Positions 32,128 through 32,568 of a DNA stretch of 32,568 nt are shown here, one piece after another. The stretch is from assembly GCA_020543525.1 (NCBI GenBank), contig JAHYIO010000041.1, positions 1 to 32,568 on the forward strand, written 5' to 3'. The translations under genes were made by a program, and so were the position numbers. Below the pieces are notes generated by a model that searched no databases, was not told where the DNA came from, and was given only the letters and a program-made list of their open reading frames with translations. Source of the DNA: Coriolopsis trogii. Its lineage: Eukaryota > Basidiomycota > Agaricomycetes > Polyporales > Polyporaceae. Each line of letters starts with the position of its first letter. Positions within the stretch are counted from its first letter, which is position 1.

Positions 32128-32466
32128 TTAACTAGACCAAGACAAATACCAAAAGTACTGCAAGGCATCGGTAAGATACTGCATAGGGAGGAACAGGTGG
32201 CGGCAGGTGGCGGACAGCAATGAAATCACAAATTGGACATGATCTGCAATAGCAGCTGCTTCGGCTGTGTTCTGCGGGGTTCTCGCCACTTTCCTGAGGT
32301 GGAGGAGTACTCACATAGATAGGCTCTCAGGCGCTACGGAGTAGCTCTGGAGTGAAGGCAAGACGAACGTCGAAAGGTCGTGGAAGGTGGTGAGCGAGGG
32401 CGCAGCTGGGGATGTTCCATCGAATGTTGGGGGTAATATGTCCTGGGCCTTCGTCGTCGGACAGGG
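32128..32466 (-). pseudogene. 5' exons of the membrane-protein gene, out of frame
   Basis: Two coding-like segments precede the gene on the minus strand. One, at about 32466-32315, reads ILPPTFDGTSPAAPSLTTFH and on to SYSVAPESLS. The other, 32271-32128, reads NTAEAAAIADHVQFVISLLS and on to a DALQYFW end. They look like the soluble N-terminus of the same family. The GTGAG donor after 32315 and the AG before 32271 are canonical, but the phases differ by one base. The second segment runs into a TAA nine bases before the ATG at 32119 with no usable splice pair. Either small deletions have broken the start of the gene, or an unusual splice has been missed. The true first exon is not identified. 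Confidence 0.55.
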
Positions 32467-32568
32467 CTGCACATGGTCTCCATCAGACGAGCGATCAAAT
32501 GGTGACGCTCACCATACCAAACTTACTCCTTGCAGAGGCCGAGATCATCTTGGTTCCCGGTCCCCGAG

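Noticed and set aside
1..32568. CRISPR array, rRNA, riboswitch or bacterial operon structure
   Set aside because: No regularly spaced repeats or rRNA-like sequence were seen, and the intron-rich genes show eukaryotic nuclear DNA.

Overview
The window looks like nuclear DNA of a mushroom-forming basidiomycete (Agaricomycetes). The intact genes are cut by many short GT-AG introns (about 45-80 nt), GC is moderately high, and the recognisable proteins (Pus9/Rib2-type pseudouridine synthase, fungal DHA1 transporter, secreted beta-lactamase-like serine hydrolase, Ser-rich orphans) fit that group. All calls come from reading the sequence and from remembered family features. No database search was possible.

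Layout: (1) 0.5-1.6 kb: a small orphan protein with an N-terminal hydrophobic anchor. (2) 2.3-7.1 kb: an unprocessed, heavily decayed copy of translation elongation factor 2. It is split by about 2.2 kb of foreign DNA holding two further gene fragments, a Ser/Thr-rich orphan on + and an alcohol-dehydrogenase-like piece on -. (3) 7.1-8.7 kb: no recognisable gene, including an AT-rich island. (4) 8.7-14.5 kb: two copies of one unrecognised four-exon gene in inverted orientation, each broken at different places. They enclose a tRNA-Ala(CGC) and an intact 11-exon pseudouridine synthase gene. (5) 14.9-16.8 kb: an intact 8-exon MFS transporter (-). (6) 17.4-21.5 kb: a 1289-residue, low-complexity, single-TM protein (-). 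(7) 22.5-25.5 kb: a weak small ORF (-) and a Pro/Ser-rich gene (+) with a helical C-terminal half. (8) 25.93-26.79 kb: a non-coding element with terminal inverted repeats and a target-site duplication, probably a non-autonomous DNA transposon. (9) 27.6-29.8 kb: a beta-lactamase-like serine hydrolase gene that keeps its catalytic motifs and splice sites but carries three frameshifts. (10) 30.1-32.5 kb: a multi-pass membrane protein (-) whose 5' exons do not join in frame.

The genes do not form a pathway. What unites the window is its accessory, decaying character: at least five gene relics, one inverted segmental duplication and one transposon footprint sit among three clearly intact protein genes and a tRNA. 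I found no CRISPR array, rRNA or autonomous transposon. The most unusual architecture is the inverted duplicate pair around tRNA-Ala and the pseudouridine synthase, and the chimeric insertion inside the eEF2 relic.
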